The notes under the pieces are model-generated. The model had not been told where the DNA came from, made no database searches, and worked only from the letters and a program-made list of their open reading frames with translations. This document shows, piece by piece, positions 1 to 10,287 of a stretch of DNA of 64,000 bases. How positions within the stretch are numbered: the stretch's first letter is position 1; the number at the start of each line of letters is the position of its first letter. Position numbers and translations under genes: made by a program. The stretch lies in assembly GCA_905178155.1 (NCBI GenBank), contig CAJINV010000009.1, positions 124,001 through 188,000 on the forward strand, in the 5' to 3' direction. This stretch comes from Amoebophrya sp. A120. Its lineage: Eukaryota > Sar > Dinophyceae > Syndiniales > Amoebophryaceae.

Positions 1-228
1 CCCTCCGCCCTTTTCCCTCGTTATCCTATTCCGCGAGTGACCATGGACGCAAACTGTACTATAGCCACAACCTGCAACCCCTTCATCTTCCCTTGTCGAT
101 GACCTCGATCATTGAGTAACAGGACATAAGACAGACCAACATGATGCCCCTGCCTTTTTGATTCACAAAAAAGTTCGCAACTTGTTCATTCGTGATAAGC
201 CAATCCCATACAACATAGGCAACGAACA

Positions 229-2730
229 ATGGCGCTTCATTTTGAAACTCGCGGCCGCTGCGAGCACAATACCTGTGGTCGCCCCCTATTGTCCGCGAAG
301 ATTATATCGACCGTAGCTCTTTTCGGTCTGAAGCTCCAGCTAGCAGGGCTTGTGTTACATGACGAGGATAGCCTGGTGAAAGCGTTTCTTTTCGTGAAGA
401 AGAATCAGGAGACAAAAAACAAAAAGCATCTGATCGATGTGGACAACAATAATAAAAAGGCTTCTACTCTTGTTCTTGAAGGAGACGGGACAGAGACCAC
501 GCAGAGCCAGCTACTCGACGAGGCACCTAAAAAAGTGCTTGCAACAAATGCGGATAATTCAAAGGAGACGGCCGAGGACGCGCGGCATTATGGGGCGCCA
601 ACGGAACTGGAAAAGCAAACAGAAAGTTGGGTCGTGCTGAGTCAGAACGGCACTCCAAAAGAACAAGAAGGAGGCGGTGGGGAAGGGACTGCTGCGACCA
701 GACCAGATTCCACCGGAGGACCAGGACATGCAGTTCCGCCTCCTGTGGATAACCCGCCGTACATGAGGTCGCTTTATTCCCCGGCTGCAGCTCCCCTCGA
801 CAGTCCTGGACTGAATACCCCACTGATCGTTGCGGGGTCCATCGGGCTCTTCATTGCGGCGGCCATCCTTGGTGCGGTGGCGTATTGGTTTTGCTTCGTC
901 AGGGAGAGCGCATCTAACAAGAGCGATGTCGGGGGCCAGAAGAGTAGATCGGGCGAAGGCAAAAGCAAAACAGGCAAAGATGCGAACACGAAGTACTACT
1001 CCAACGAGCCAGCGTCCGCCGCACTGCAACGGCTGAACGTCGCGAGCGGCGGGGATGCTCAGGGTGTAGACGGCTCACAACAGTTTTTGCTTGCGCAAGA
1101 AGACCGAAAACTCGGCGAGACAGGTACAACCTGGACGAGCAACTTTGTTATACAACAACAGCAGCAAATGGGGCAAAATCCTCTTCAAAACGGAGGTACA
1201 ACAATGCCCGGCGAGGGAATGAAAATCAGTGCGCAGGCGGCACCTTTGTCTCCTCTGGATCCCTCGGAAGCCGCCTCCGCCACCACCGGGAACACGAGTC
1301 GGTCCACCAATGCGGCCTTCAAGTCGCAGTCGATGGGGGCCGCAGACTTGATGAATGCGTCCGCCACCACGGGCGGCGAGACGAACGCTTCGCTGACAAA
1401 CGTGAACCAGTCGATTGGAAGCCACCTGCTCGGCTACGGCGCCGCAGCCGCGAGAGCTACGGGCGGGGACGCTGGTGGACCGCCGAGCTCCAAAAAGTAT
1501 TATGGCTCCAACATCGGTAATATGAACAATATCACACCATCTGGGCTATCCAACCTCGGCATCACACCATCGGGGTTCATCGCACCATCGGGGATATCGG
1601 GCAGCCTCAACTTGATCGCGGCCGCCCCGGAGCCAAACGACAAGAGCAACCTGGTTCGCGGAAGATCGAAGGGAGAGCTAGACAAGTCGGAGAAGAAGAA
1701 ATCGAAAGTAACTCCTTGAAAAAAGCACTCGTTCCCGTGTCTTTTGTGCGCGCCGTTGTGAAAAGTATTTATTTTGAAAGATTTGCTTTTGCATTTGCTT
1801 AGATGGCAGTGGCACATTGTGGTGTTCATCGTGGAAATTAAAAGTCACGTCTCGTCCTCACATTTGTGGGGTGTGTTGGGTAGATGTCCAGCTGGAGAAA
1901 AATCTAGTTGAAGTTAGAAACTTCTTCTATCGGAAGTACGCGACGAGAACAACTCTGCATGATGATGAAGACAACGATGAACACGACAGCACATAGCATG
2001 GTTAGTACGAGTGCAGTATGCGCTTTGATAAAACGCGTTTACCCCGGAGACGCGACGCGAGGTAGCTGAGATTGAACCCGGGTTCCAGAAAAAGCAAAAG
2101 GACAGCTCTCGTAAGACGGACAACGACCGGAAGACGGACCCGGACGGGGACAAGAAGGACCGGAAGACGGACCGGGACGGGGACAAGAAGGACCGGAAGA
2201 CGGACCGGGAAGGCGACAAGAAGGACCGGAAGACAGACCGGGACGGGGACAAGAAGGACCGGAAGACAGACCGGGACGGGGACAAGAAGGACCGGAAGAC
2301 GGACCGGGAAGGCGACAAGAAGGACCGGAAGACGGACCGGGAGAAGGAGAAAGAACGAAAGGCTTCGAAGGAGCGGTCCCGGTCGCGCGGGGCCGCGGAG
2401 CTGGAGAAAAAGGGCATCCTCAAGAGCGCAGCGAACGATTTTCTCACGCTAAAGAGTGCCACGTCGTCCTTCACGACTCGCCGGGATCGGGAAGGGCGGT
2501 CCAAGGAGAAGGAGACGAAGGGAGAGGTCAGTAGGAAGGAAACGAAGGAGAAGAAGGAACTGAGTAGGAAGGACACTGGTGAGAAAGAGACGAGGGACAA
2601 GAAGAAGAGTAGAATTGACTACCCGCTCAACGCGGCGGAAATCGCCAAACTCAACAGGATGGCCACGGACGAGGAGGAGCATATGAGAGGCACGGACCAG
2701 CCCGGTTTCGACGAAAGCATCGCTTATTAG
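229..2730 (+). CDS. Single-pass membrane protein with Lys/Asp-rich repeat tail, two exons
   Basis: No family recognised. Two exons, 229-1708 and 2036-2730, give 724 aa once the element at 1709-2030 and one 5-bp repeat are removed. ATG 229 follows AG at 217-218. A hydrophobic stretch at about 22-44 is a likely signal peptide. The short ectodomain (about 45-198) is rich in Glu, Thr and Asn. A clear membrane segment lies at about 200-222 (IVAGSIGLFIAAAILGA). The long tail is Gly/Ser/Asn/Thr-rich with ITPSG-type repeats near 437-465. Exon 2 adds a very basic/acidic tail with an 11-residue repeat, DKKDRKTDRDG, at about 524-597. Without splicing, exon 1 would stop at 1719 (496 aa) and exon 2 would have no ATG, which supports the join. 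Topology and role are inferred; a surface or receptor-like protein with a cytoplasmic tail is the simplest reading. Confidence 0.6.
1709..2030 (+). mobile_element. Diverged intron-like element D1
   Basis: Begins TAACTCCTTG with an A-run at 11-16 and ends CTTTGATA. Counted inward from each end, positions 17-24 are the same 8-mer GCACTCGT on opposite strands. The flanking 5-mers are gaaag (1704-1708) and aaacg (2031-2035), matching 3 of 5. Removing the element plus one flank joins the frames of 229-1708 and 2036-2730 as SK-AFTPE. It is more degenerate than the ABCA elements, so probably older. Confidence 0.55.
2125..2344 (+). repeat. 33-bp coding tandem repeat, about 6.5 copies
   Basis: The unit runs gaccggaagacggaccggga plus 13 more bases. 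It is repeated from 2125, 2158, 2191, 2224, 2257, 2290 and partly 2323, with single-base G/A and C/G variants. It encodes DKKDRKTDRDG/DREG in the frame of the host gene. Confidence 0.9.
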
Positions 2731-3752
2731 TGGATGATTGAACACCAGTTGCACCATATAAATGCATTTGATTCCTCATCATTATGCTACTTTTTACTTT
2801 AGCTAACCGCTAAAGCCTAAGACGCACTTGAGAACCATAAACCCATTCATTTACGATTTTTTTATGCTGCCCCCCTGTTTTTTTTAAAAAAATTGAGTAT
2901 ACCCGCTTGCTCTGACGGTGACCACGTTGAGACGCTTTAGGCTTCTAGCATTCGAAAGACGATCATGACCCTAGAAGTTCTTATGCGATTCATCGAGAAG
3001 AGAGAGCATTTCCCCCAGTCATGAGTAAAATCATACGAACAAAGTTTTTGAAGAGTACTCTTACCCGACCCATAATTTTCGTTTTGAGTGCGGGCCGCAG
3101 TGAAGCACAAAAGGCTGCAAATTCCGCTTAATTTGCATGCGCTGTTCGTGCATCTTGGCAAATGGAAACAAATGCGGGCATGGCGGGGAATCGTCCTATT
3201 CTCCCGCATTCGGAGGGCCCAGGAATCATAGGCCAGCCACACCAGGTGATGAATCGTTTCGTCTTGTATACTCAAACTTCCCTTTGGGATTTTGCCTTTC
3301 AATGCATACGAGTTGTCGTCATCCATTGGAAGAAAGCCCGTGCCGCTACTAATTTCGTCGTTCACACACTGCTCTGCATCCAGTTTCGTTTTTGTTTTCG
3401 TCCTATGTCGTGCAATCGCAAGTTGACAATTTTTTGATCGTTGTCCCGTGTCGCTTCAACGGATGGATTCAATGGAATGCTGCAATAATAAACTGAGGTA
3501 CAGCAGGTGCTAACCCGAAGTATATACAGCCTCTGCTTCTATTTTTCCCCGTAGGCTTTACGTTCATTTCTATGTTTTCATTCTACCTTTTCCGCCTTTT
3601 TGGCCGTCTCCGTAAGTAGTAGTTGATTGTTGCGTTTACTTTGTCCTGTCCGTCGTTTGTCGTTTGTCTTTTCTGCACGACCAACAGAGCTATGTTGACA
3701 TGAAAAGACAAGAAGAGAAGTTTCTCTAGATCTGTCTGCGTCTAGATTCGTG
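2731..3752. other. Intergenic, no gene seen
   Basis: About 1 kb with short open frames on both strands but no convincing start, splice structure or family. It contains a T8/A7 homopolymer run near 2878-2892. Confidence 0.5.
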
Positions 3753-6050
3753 ATGAATGCGTTCAAGTTGTGCACGTGGGTAGGGCGGGTCGCCTTCTTG
3801 TTCTGGAGCAGTACGATTTGGTCGTCCAGAATCGGAGAGACGCAGGACAACGAACAATACCAGGACCATGCCCACAGGACGCAAACGAGCCCGGGGACAT
3901 CAAGCGGACCGCACCACCCGCACGACCGAGTGCGACTGACTGCCGCTTGGCCGAACTCCGTTCAGAAGATGCCATCTTCACCGGTAATCACAGGTGCGTT
4001 CGCGATGGTAGTCACGACAAACACACCATCCTCGTCTCTGCGACAAGTGGAAGCAAAGCGCACCGGCAGATCCACTCGGTCGCGACCTTTCTCATTTCTA
4101 GCTTCGCGAAAAAGTACGAGGAGGCAGTCACGCCCACCGCGGAGTCGGGAACTAGAGTCCGTGCGAGAAAAAAGTAAAGATCGCTTCCACAGCATTCGCG
4201 GCCCAGAAAAGAAACCTCTTTTGGGCCTGAGGAGGGGACTGGAGCCCCCCTTGACGGAAGTAGACATCGGAAGAACAAGTAGCAGCCACAGAAGCGATGA
4301 TGATATGATTGAACTGCAGCTGCAAAAGGCCCCCTCGTTTGTCTCACTGTCTTCATCCGGTGGCGCAAATACGAATGCAGCCTGCAGTATTCATCCAAAC
4401 TGTGTGAGTGCCGGCTTCACCGAGGGTAACTGTTGCCCAACCGACGGCGCAAACGGGATGGAACTGAAATGTTGCAGCGTGGAACTTCTCGTTGGCGACC
4501 CCGACGTGCTGTGCAGTGCGCACCCAAAGTGCGCAGGCCTTAGGGGGAGGTGCTGCCCCACCGAAGAAGGTGTGCGACTCGGCTGCTGCGGGCCCAAGAC
4601 GGAAGTTAGTGCAAACGTTGGGGTGAAATTACCTACACCTATTGTTGCACTTTTTCCCGGACAAGTAATCGACACTGTTCCTGCTGTAAAAGTTGGTGCT
4701 CCCGAAGAGTTATCTCCATCACTCTCGCCCACCACCGCATGGTGGGCTTGGCTGAGCAAGCTAGACGACACGAGCCCCTCCACTGCTGGTGGTTGCGCGT
4801 GCAGCAACGGCTATGTTGACACGGCTGGTGGCAGGTGTTCCTTTGAGGGGCAGCAGCACTGCTCGAGCTGCGTGCCCGGTTTTGCGCCGCGCGCCGACTG
4901 GCCGCAGCGCGGGGAGCGAGGGTGCCACCCTATTTGCGGCGAGTGTCCCGACGACCGGGTGGACCAAGAGGCTGGGGCTGTTGTAGTGAAGAAGTATTTG
5001 CAGCTGCACGGTCCAGCGGAGTTTTGTCCGAATATATTGCCCGCCGACATGAGCGACCTCGTCTTGTCCGCCGGGGTAAAAAGAAGAGAGGACGTGAGGA
5101 CTCTGTGCGCGCGGGTCTGTTGCGAGGAGAACCAGCACACTAGAGACAGCACGCTAGAGACAGCGCGAGCTTTGAAAAGTAGTAGTGACGAGGTGGTTTA
5201 CAACGAGAACCACCAGGAGGATCAAAATGGGAACGGGGAAGCAAATAATAAGCACGGACAAGAAGAGGAGGAACAGCAACTAGGCGGGGGCCGCCATGCA
5301 GACGAGAGCCCCCCAAACAAAGGCGATGTCGATCAGAGTTGTAGTAGTACGTGCATCGGACTGGTGCTGGGCGTATCGCTCGCGATAGTTGTGTTTCTCG
5401 CGGTGGGCGTCATTGTGTACAACGCGTCTGTGAGCAACGAGGAAGTGCATCCACACGTAAGATCTGCGTCCAGCGGGCCCGTAGGATCCTCACAAAAAGC
5501 CGCAGCAGTTGTCAGCGCAGCGTCCTCGTTTACGAAGCTTCCTGATCACGAGGAGGATAAAAAGAAGCATCATCGCGCCTCTTGGGGCCGCGGTAGCAAC
5601 ACGGCGGAGGAGAGACTCGTGCAGGAGGGTAGCGCCGCAAAACCGCCAAGCACCGAGCGGCCGTCAAATAAAGACCGGATTGGCAGCTCTGTGATCTTGG
5701 ATGGACGCGATAACGCACAGCATTCGATCGGCGGGACCGGGACCGACGACGAAGCAGTCCCGGGCAGCATAAAATTTTTCGGATTTGGTTCGCAATCGGG
5801 CGCTTGCCTGCAACAAGCGAGCATAGGAGGGGTAGCTGCGAAACGCGACAATCAATCATCTTCTGCTGCAGAGCCGCCTCAAGAAACTCCGCAGCGCGAC
5901 AGACAGTCTGCCGCGGAGGAGGCACCTGCTCAAGAAACTCCGAAGCGCGAAAGTCAATCTGCCGCCGACCCGCCACAAGAAACTCCTAAGCGCGACAGTC
6001 ACGACGCTGCTGCAGAGGACTCGGAAGATCTTGAGACCTTGACAGAGTAG
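3753..6050 (+). CDS. Cysteine-rich single-pass surface protein
   Basis: 765 aa, single exon, starting at ATG 3753; the in-frame GTG just before it is not used as a start here. A signal peptide covers about 1-28 (GRVAFLFWSS core). The ectodomain holds two copies of a compact cysteine motif at about 209-280, pattern C-x2-HP-x-C-x5-G-x-CCPT-x-G-x-LxCC. I recall this motif from predicted secreted dinoflagellate proteins. An EGF-like Cys cluster follows at about 346-410. One membrane segment sits at about 531-556 (LVLGVSLAIVVFLAVGVIVY). The tail is Ser/Ala/Lys-rich and ends in three to four imperfect repeats of PPQETPKRDxQSAAEE. Architecture matches its neighbours: signal, ectodomain, one membrane pass, disordered tail. 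Partner and function are unknown; adhesion or sensing at the cell surface is inference. Confidence 0.75.
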   Translation: MNAFKLCTWVGRVAFLFWSSTIWSSRIGETQDNEQYQDHAHRTQTSPGTSSGPHHPHDRVRLTAAWPNSVQKMPSSPVITGAFAMVVTTNTPSSSLRQVEAKRTGRSTRSRPFSFLASRKSTRRQSRPPRSRELESVREKSKDRFHSIRGPEKKPLLGLRRGLEPPLTEVDIGRTSSSHRSDDDMIELQLQKAPSFVSLSSSGGANTNAACSIHPNCVSAGFTEGNCCPTDGANGMELKCCSVELLVGDPDVLCSAHPKCAGLRGRCCPTEEGVRLGCCGPKTEVSANVGVKLPTPIVALFPGQVIDTVPAVKVGAPEELSPSLSPTTAWWAWLSKLDDTSPSTAGGCACSNGYVDTAGGRCSFEGQQHCSSCVPGFAPRADWPQRGERGCHPICGECPDDRVDQEAGAVVVKKYLQLHGPAEFCPNILPADMSDLVLSAGVKRREDVRTLCARVCCEENQHTRDSTLETARALKSSSDEVVYNENHQEDQNGNGEANNKHGQEEEEQQLGGGRHADESPPNKGDVDQSCSSTCIGLVLGVSLAIVVFLAVGVIVYNASVSNEEVHPHVRSASSGPVGSSQKAAAVVSAASSFTKLPDHEEDKKKHHRASWGRGSNTAEERLVQEGSAAKPPSTERPSNKDRIGSSVILDGRDNAQHSIGGTGTDDEAVPGSIKFFGFGSQSGACLQQASIGGVAAKRDNQSSSAAEPPQETPQRDRQSAAEEAPAQETPKRESQSAADPPQETPKRDSHDAAAEDSEDLETLTE

Positions 6051-6941
6051 GAGGGTCGACAGCTTATTCACATTGAAGGGGTCTTTACGTTTTTTATCAG
6101 GACTGCTCGTCTTCATCGATCTCAGAGCTCCAGACAGATCAACCCCAGAAAGTCTATACTTTGGCCTTGTCCGCGTTTCCGGCTCCCAATGGAAATAAAA
6201 TGTATAATCAGTTCGTCACGATGGAATGATGATCATGATGACGTAGAATGTGAATTGGTATTTGCATGACTACATCTCGAGCGCGATATGCCGTCAATTA
6301 GTTCGACATACTGCTGAGTCTGGATCAAGACCCCAGATTTTCTGAATGCACTGAAATTGGTTTGTTTTCCTTCTTGCTGATCGTTAAAAAACAGTTGGGG
6401 CTGTTTGTCGGTTGTACACGATTTCCGTTTCGTGCACTTCGATTGCCTGTCTTTACGTTCGTGCGCTTGGCTTCGTGTTGCCTCGTTGTCGTGCAAACCC
6501 ACATCACCCAATACATGCACTCAATTATTCTCGTTTCAGTTCTTGCTTCTGCAGACTGTGGTCCTCTCGTCGGACTCGTGCGATCAAGATCGTTCACGTT
6601 GTACAATCTCTGTAGGTCGCAGCTTCGAGTTTCTTTGACCACGCATCGGGACTCGTTGATGCGTTGTGCTGTCTCCCAAGAAGTCCTCTACCACCCAGTG
6701 CCAAGGCTGCCGGTTCGTACGACTTGCCACTTGAATTTTATTTTCTCCCCGCGGCTCTTCTCAGTGATTTACTATTACTTCCTCCTCTGAAAATTAGTTG
6801 CTCCCCCCTGCCGATGTGCTATCGTACGTAGATTGGTAATATCTTAGTACAACTGTAGACCACCTGGCTGCGCGATTATTTTTCTTCGAAATACCCTACT
6901 TCTAGCTACCTCCCTTGTTTGTTTCTGCTTTATTTTTGAGC
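6051..6941. other. Intergenic, no gene seen
   Basis: 890 bp. Open frames here begin only at TTG/GTG or lack codon character. Pyrimidine-rich stretches lie just upstream of ATG 6942. Confidence 0.5.
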
Positions 6942-9461
6942 ATGACTAGCACTAGACATAGCTCCTCAATCGCATTCCAGCCTCGTGCGGTTTCGTTTCT
7001 GGGGCTCATTTGCTTTTCGTTGTTCGCCGATGAAATTTTTCGCCGAGGCGCTTTCTTGTCTGGGCAACGGCTTTGTCTGGGTGCGTTGGGTCTTCAGTTG
7101 TACAAGCCCGTTCGGCGCCGAGGAGATGCTGCAACTTCGGGCGGGAAGTTGGTGGAAAGAGCAGAGCCTCCGCAGCACGGGTCAAAACCGAGATCAATAG
7201 GGAACTACGGCGTAGCTGTTACAGAGGACAGACCAGCCGGTGGGACGGAACAAACTAGCAACAGAATAGTACGAGGGGGCGAGCAAGAAAGTGGTGAAAA
7301 CGTTGTCGCACCTTGGCCCGCCAAAAGGAAGCTGATTGGTATAAAAACTACTCTTCGATCTCGAGTAGTCCGAGCGACGTCTTACCTGTCCCCGCACGAG
7401 GACCACGGAGCCAGCGGAACTACGCCGAGCGATGTTGAATCCAAATTGCCATATGCTAGGACACGCAACACTAGCAAGGATCAGGAAGCAACAAAGATAA
7501 TAAACAGAGGTTCCCGAGGTATCTTTATCGCTCAGGCTGAAGGTGGAAAAGGAACGGCAGGAGCGTCCTCAGCATCTGCTTCTGTATCAAGAGAAGATAT
7601 TAATCGTCCTGTCGCTGCGGCAGACGAATATCCCCATCCAGATCCGCGTCGATCACAAGATAATTTATCGGAGAACACCAGCGCCAGTCAGACAGTTGAG
7701 AACCCGAAAGGGACGCTCGATGGCGTTGAAGGGACGACGACCGCTGGCCTCCCAATCTCTGGAGGGACAGATGAAGGGACATTCGTGCAGCAGAGTCACA
7801 CAACAAAACCACAGGCAGGATCGCGCGGCGCTGCAATATTACCAGCCTCAGCAGCACAGCTTCCATCTGCGGGAGGTCACGCTGCCCGCGGCACTTCAGA
7901 CAACGTAGAAAAGAACGACGTGACACCTTTTGGTCCTGGTGAAGATGTCCTTAAGTCGGAAGCAGCACACAACAAGCCGAAAAATTGGAAGGAGCATGAG
8001 CACAAGGCTACTCGCACTAGTTTGGTGCAGCAGACGGCAGCACAGTTTTCAACGCCTGGAGTTGTTTCAGGAACACTGCCATCGTCGCAAGTAGGGGCGA
8101 GTATTAGTAGTGGCAAGACCGTTCAGGTGGAGCAGTATAAGAACGCAAGAACGGGCACTGCGACCACGAACAACAGTGGTTCACCGAAAGATATTCCTCG
8201 GCAACAAGGCTGGTATGAATCTTGGTGGGGCATATCGCTGCTGGTACTAGGCGGGGTGATTCTTCTTGGAACCTGTGTCCACGCCATGAGGCACACACTT
8301 TCTGCGGCTCGGAGCTCGGAGTATGGGAGCGGCGCGATCGTAGTGAGCGAATCCTCCTCTGCGTTTGCCGGGATGGACAGCAACTACCTAGAAGTGGTTG
8401 ACACGACGTCGGTTCCAGGAGGTCAGTCTGGGAACGACGACAGCCAACGGGGGCGACCGCGGACCTCGTCCAAAAAACGGAGCGTGAAGAGGAAGAGCGG
8501 TAGGAAGCTTTCGAAGGGCAGCGCGATGATCATCCCTCGGGGACAAAGTTCACTTACGAGGGAGCAGACATCCAGAAATATGACAGCAGACACACCGCAG
8601 ATGGTGCTATCTGGTAGCCGCGGACCGACAGCATCAACACTGTCCTCGACTCCTGGTGGCTCTTTGGCATTAGATGGACCCGGAAATAGATTTACGAGTA
8701 ATCGCGAAAGTAACATAGTCGAAAGTGCGGTGCTGGTCGACAAGCCATGGGCAACGGCGCAATCAGCTGTGCCGGCACTAAAGTTCAAAGCCAGGTTGAA
8801 GGGGACAGGCGCCGGCTCTTACGGAACTGAGACTTCATCTCCGACATTCGCGAATAAACCAGCACGGAGACGAGGCGCTGGAGAAAGCTCGGATGGTGTG
8901 GTTGCGGTCTCTGATGCTGATACAAGTGGTTCGAGAACTACCGATGAGGACGAGCAAACACCGAGACAAACTCCCAGGGAGGACCTGACAGGAAACAAAG
9001 GTGCGTCGTCTCCTCCAGCAGCATTGACGCCGGCGCGGACAGTTGATGCGCAAGTGTCGATCAGTCACCAGTCGGCGGGTGCAGCTCCGGCTTTCAAAAG
9101 CGATATCATGCAAACGAGAGGAAGGCAGCCTTTGCAAGGTACCGGCGTCGTACCCAATTTTCTCTTGCGGCAACAAGGTTCTGGATCTTCCAGGGGTCGA
9201 TCAAGCTTGCAGAACAGAAAAATGCGGCGGACTGCATCACGGGAGTTACTGCGCACGAGCGGCATGGATAGAATTAGCGCAGCAAGGAACGCGTCTTCGG
9301 GCCGTGACGGTGTGCCTGCGTTGGTTCCACGTGTGCGCGGGCCGAAGAATCTAGCGCGAACAGGGACTCAGGTGACAACCGCAACAGCCTTGAGCGTGAT
9401 TGCACAGGAATCCGCTCCGCAGCAGGAGCAGGAGCCGGCGGGTATTAACCAGGCTTCATAG
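6942..9461 (+). CDS. Single-pass membrane protein with long disordered regions
   Basis: 839 aa, single exon. The start is set at ATG 6942 because the frame upstream opens only at a TTG. A hydrophobic N-terminal segment (VSFLGLICFSLFA, about 17-29) is the likely signal peptide. The ectodomain of about 390 residues is low in Cys and rich in Ser, Thr, Gly and Gln. One membrane segment lies at about 425-448 (GISLLVLGGVILLGTCVHAM), preceded by WYESWW. The roughly 390-residue tail contains a basic cluster (KKRSVKRKSGRKLSKG, about 510-525), then Ser/Arg/Gly-rich sequence. No family recognised. Shares its layout with the genes at 229, 3753 and 10288. Confidence 0.65.
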   Translation: MTSTRHSSSIAFQPRAVSFLGLICFSLFADEIFRRGAFLSGQRLCLGALGLQLYKPVRRRGDAATSGGKLVERAEPPQHGSKPRSIGNYGVAVTEDRPAGGTEQTSNRIVRGGEQESGENVVAPWPAKRKLIGIKTTLRSRVVRATSYLSPHEDHGASGTTPSDVESKLPYARTRNTSKDQEATKIINRGSRGIFIAQAEGGKGTAGASSASASVSREDINRPVAAADEYPHPDPRRSQDNLSENTSASQTVENPKGTLDGVEGTTTAGLPISGGTDEGTFVQQSHTTKPQAGSRGAAILPASAAQLPSAGGHAARGTSDNVEKNDVTPFGPGEDVLKSEAAHNKPKNWKEHEHKATRTSLVQQTAAQFSTPGVVSGTLPSSQVGASISSGKTVQVEQYKNARTGTATTNNSGSPKDIPRQQGWYESWWGISLLVLGGVILLGTCVHAMRHTLSAARSSEYGSGAIVVSESSSAFAGMDSNYLEVVDTTSVPGGQSGNDDSQRGRPRTSSKKRSVKRKSGRKLSKGSAMIIPRGQSSLTREQTSRNMTADTPQMVLSGSRGPTASTLSSTPGGSLALDGPGNRFTSNRESNIVESAVLVDKPWATAQSAVPALKFKARLKGTGAGSYGTETSSPTFANKPARRRGAGESSDGVVAVSDADTSGSRTTDEDEQTPRQTPREDLTGNKGASSPPAALTPARTVDAQVSISHQSAGAAPAFKSDIMQTRGRQPLQGTGVVPNFLLRQQGSGSSRGRSSLQNRKMRRTASRELLRTSGMDRISAARNASSGRDGVPALVPRVRGPKNLARTGTQVTTATALSVIAQESAPQQEQEPAGINQAS

Positions 9462-10287
9462 AATCGGGAGCCTACAACGCGCAAGCACTCGAAGGGGGAG
9501 GCTCCAGATCTGGACCTGGGGTAACCAAGACCCGTCCAATAATGTCGAGGAAACAGATACAGGACAATGAGCTTTGCGAACATGAATAAATTTACTTATT
9601 TCACTCGTAGGCGCTGCTGTACGAGTACGCATAATAAAGCAGTTGTGATCGATCCCGGGTCAAGTAATACCCTATGAAAGCGTATGGAACATCTTCTTGT
9701 AGCGATCAGAAGTCGCGAGAAGATGGCGTGTGTTTTTTCTAGAACTGCTCGTTGCTCTTGTTTCAGCTAGCGGTCTAGGTTTTTTTGAGAGCTGTAGCAC
9801 GGAACTAGTCCGCCGCGGTTTATTGCCTCATGTTTTGGTCGGAAATGAAGGAACCGACACGATGAAGCAGACTTTTGTATATATCGTCGTGCAGATAGTC
9901 ATAGTTGACTTTGTCGTGCAGGTCCTGGTGAATCGTGAAGATTTCGTACTACAAAGAAGGTGTGTCCAACCTGCGTGCACTCTGAACTCAATCGTCCCTG
10001 TCTTCTTCTTTCGTACCACTTCACCGCGATTCGTGATGTGTCGTCTTTTACGTCGAGCCAACTTGAAATTTATTTGAATCCGGCAATTTTTCAGGTCCTC
10101 TCGTAGCGCGTTGTTGTAATGATTAATCATCATGTTGACATGTCTTTGCTTCATTTGCCAAGGAAGACCGTTATCATGGAGGGAGTATTTTTTTAGAAGA
10201 TAGATACATATAAGAAGTCAACATAAACCAACCACATTAGCGTCTCTCCTCGACCCACCACGGCGTCAACTATTTGACGAGCCTGCC
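9462..10287. other. Intergenic, no gene seen
   Basis: 825 bp. A 115-codon frame at 9730 opens with GTG and shows no protein features; treated as chance. Confidence 0.5.

Noticed and set aside
1914-2600. Minus-strand 228-codon frame over the 33-bp repeat
   Set aside because: It is the complement of the Lys/Asp repeat; the + frame joins in phase with the upstream gene and fits its composition.
6362-6790. 142-codon frame with hydrophobic content
   Set aside because: Begins at TTG, overlaps frames on both strands and has no conserved features.
3750-6974. Starts at GTG 3750, TTG 6915 and TTG 12963
   Set aside because: Nuclear eukaryotic genes use ATG; ATG 3753 and ATG 6942 are close by, and 12963 lies inside a spliced gene.
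9730-10077. 115-codon hydrophobic frame
   Set aside because: Begins at GTG in an intergenic gap with no supporting context.
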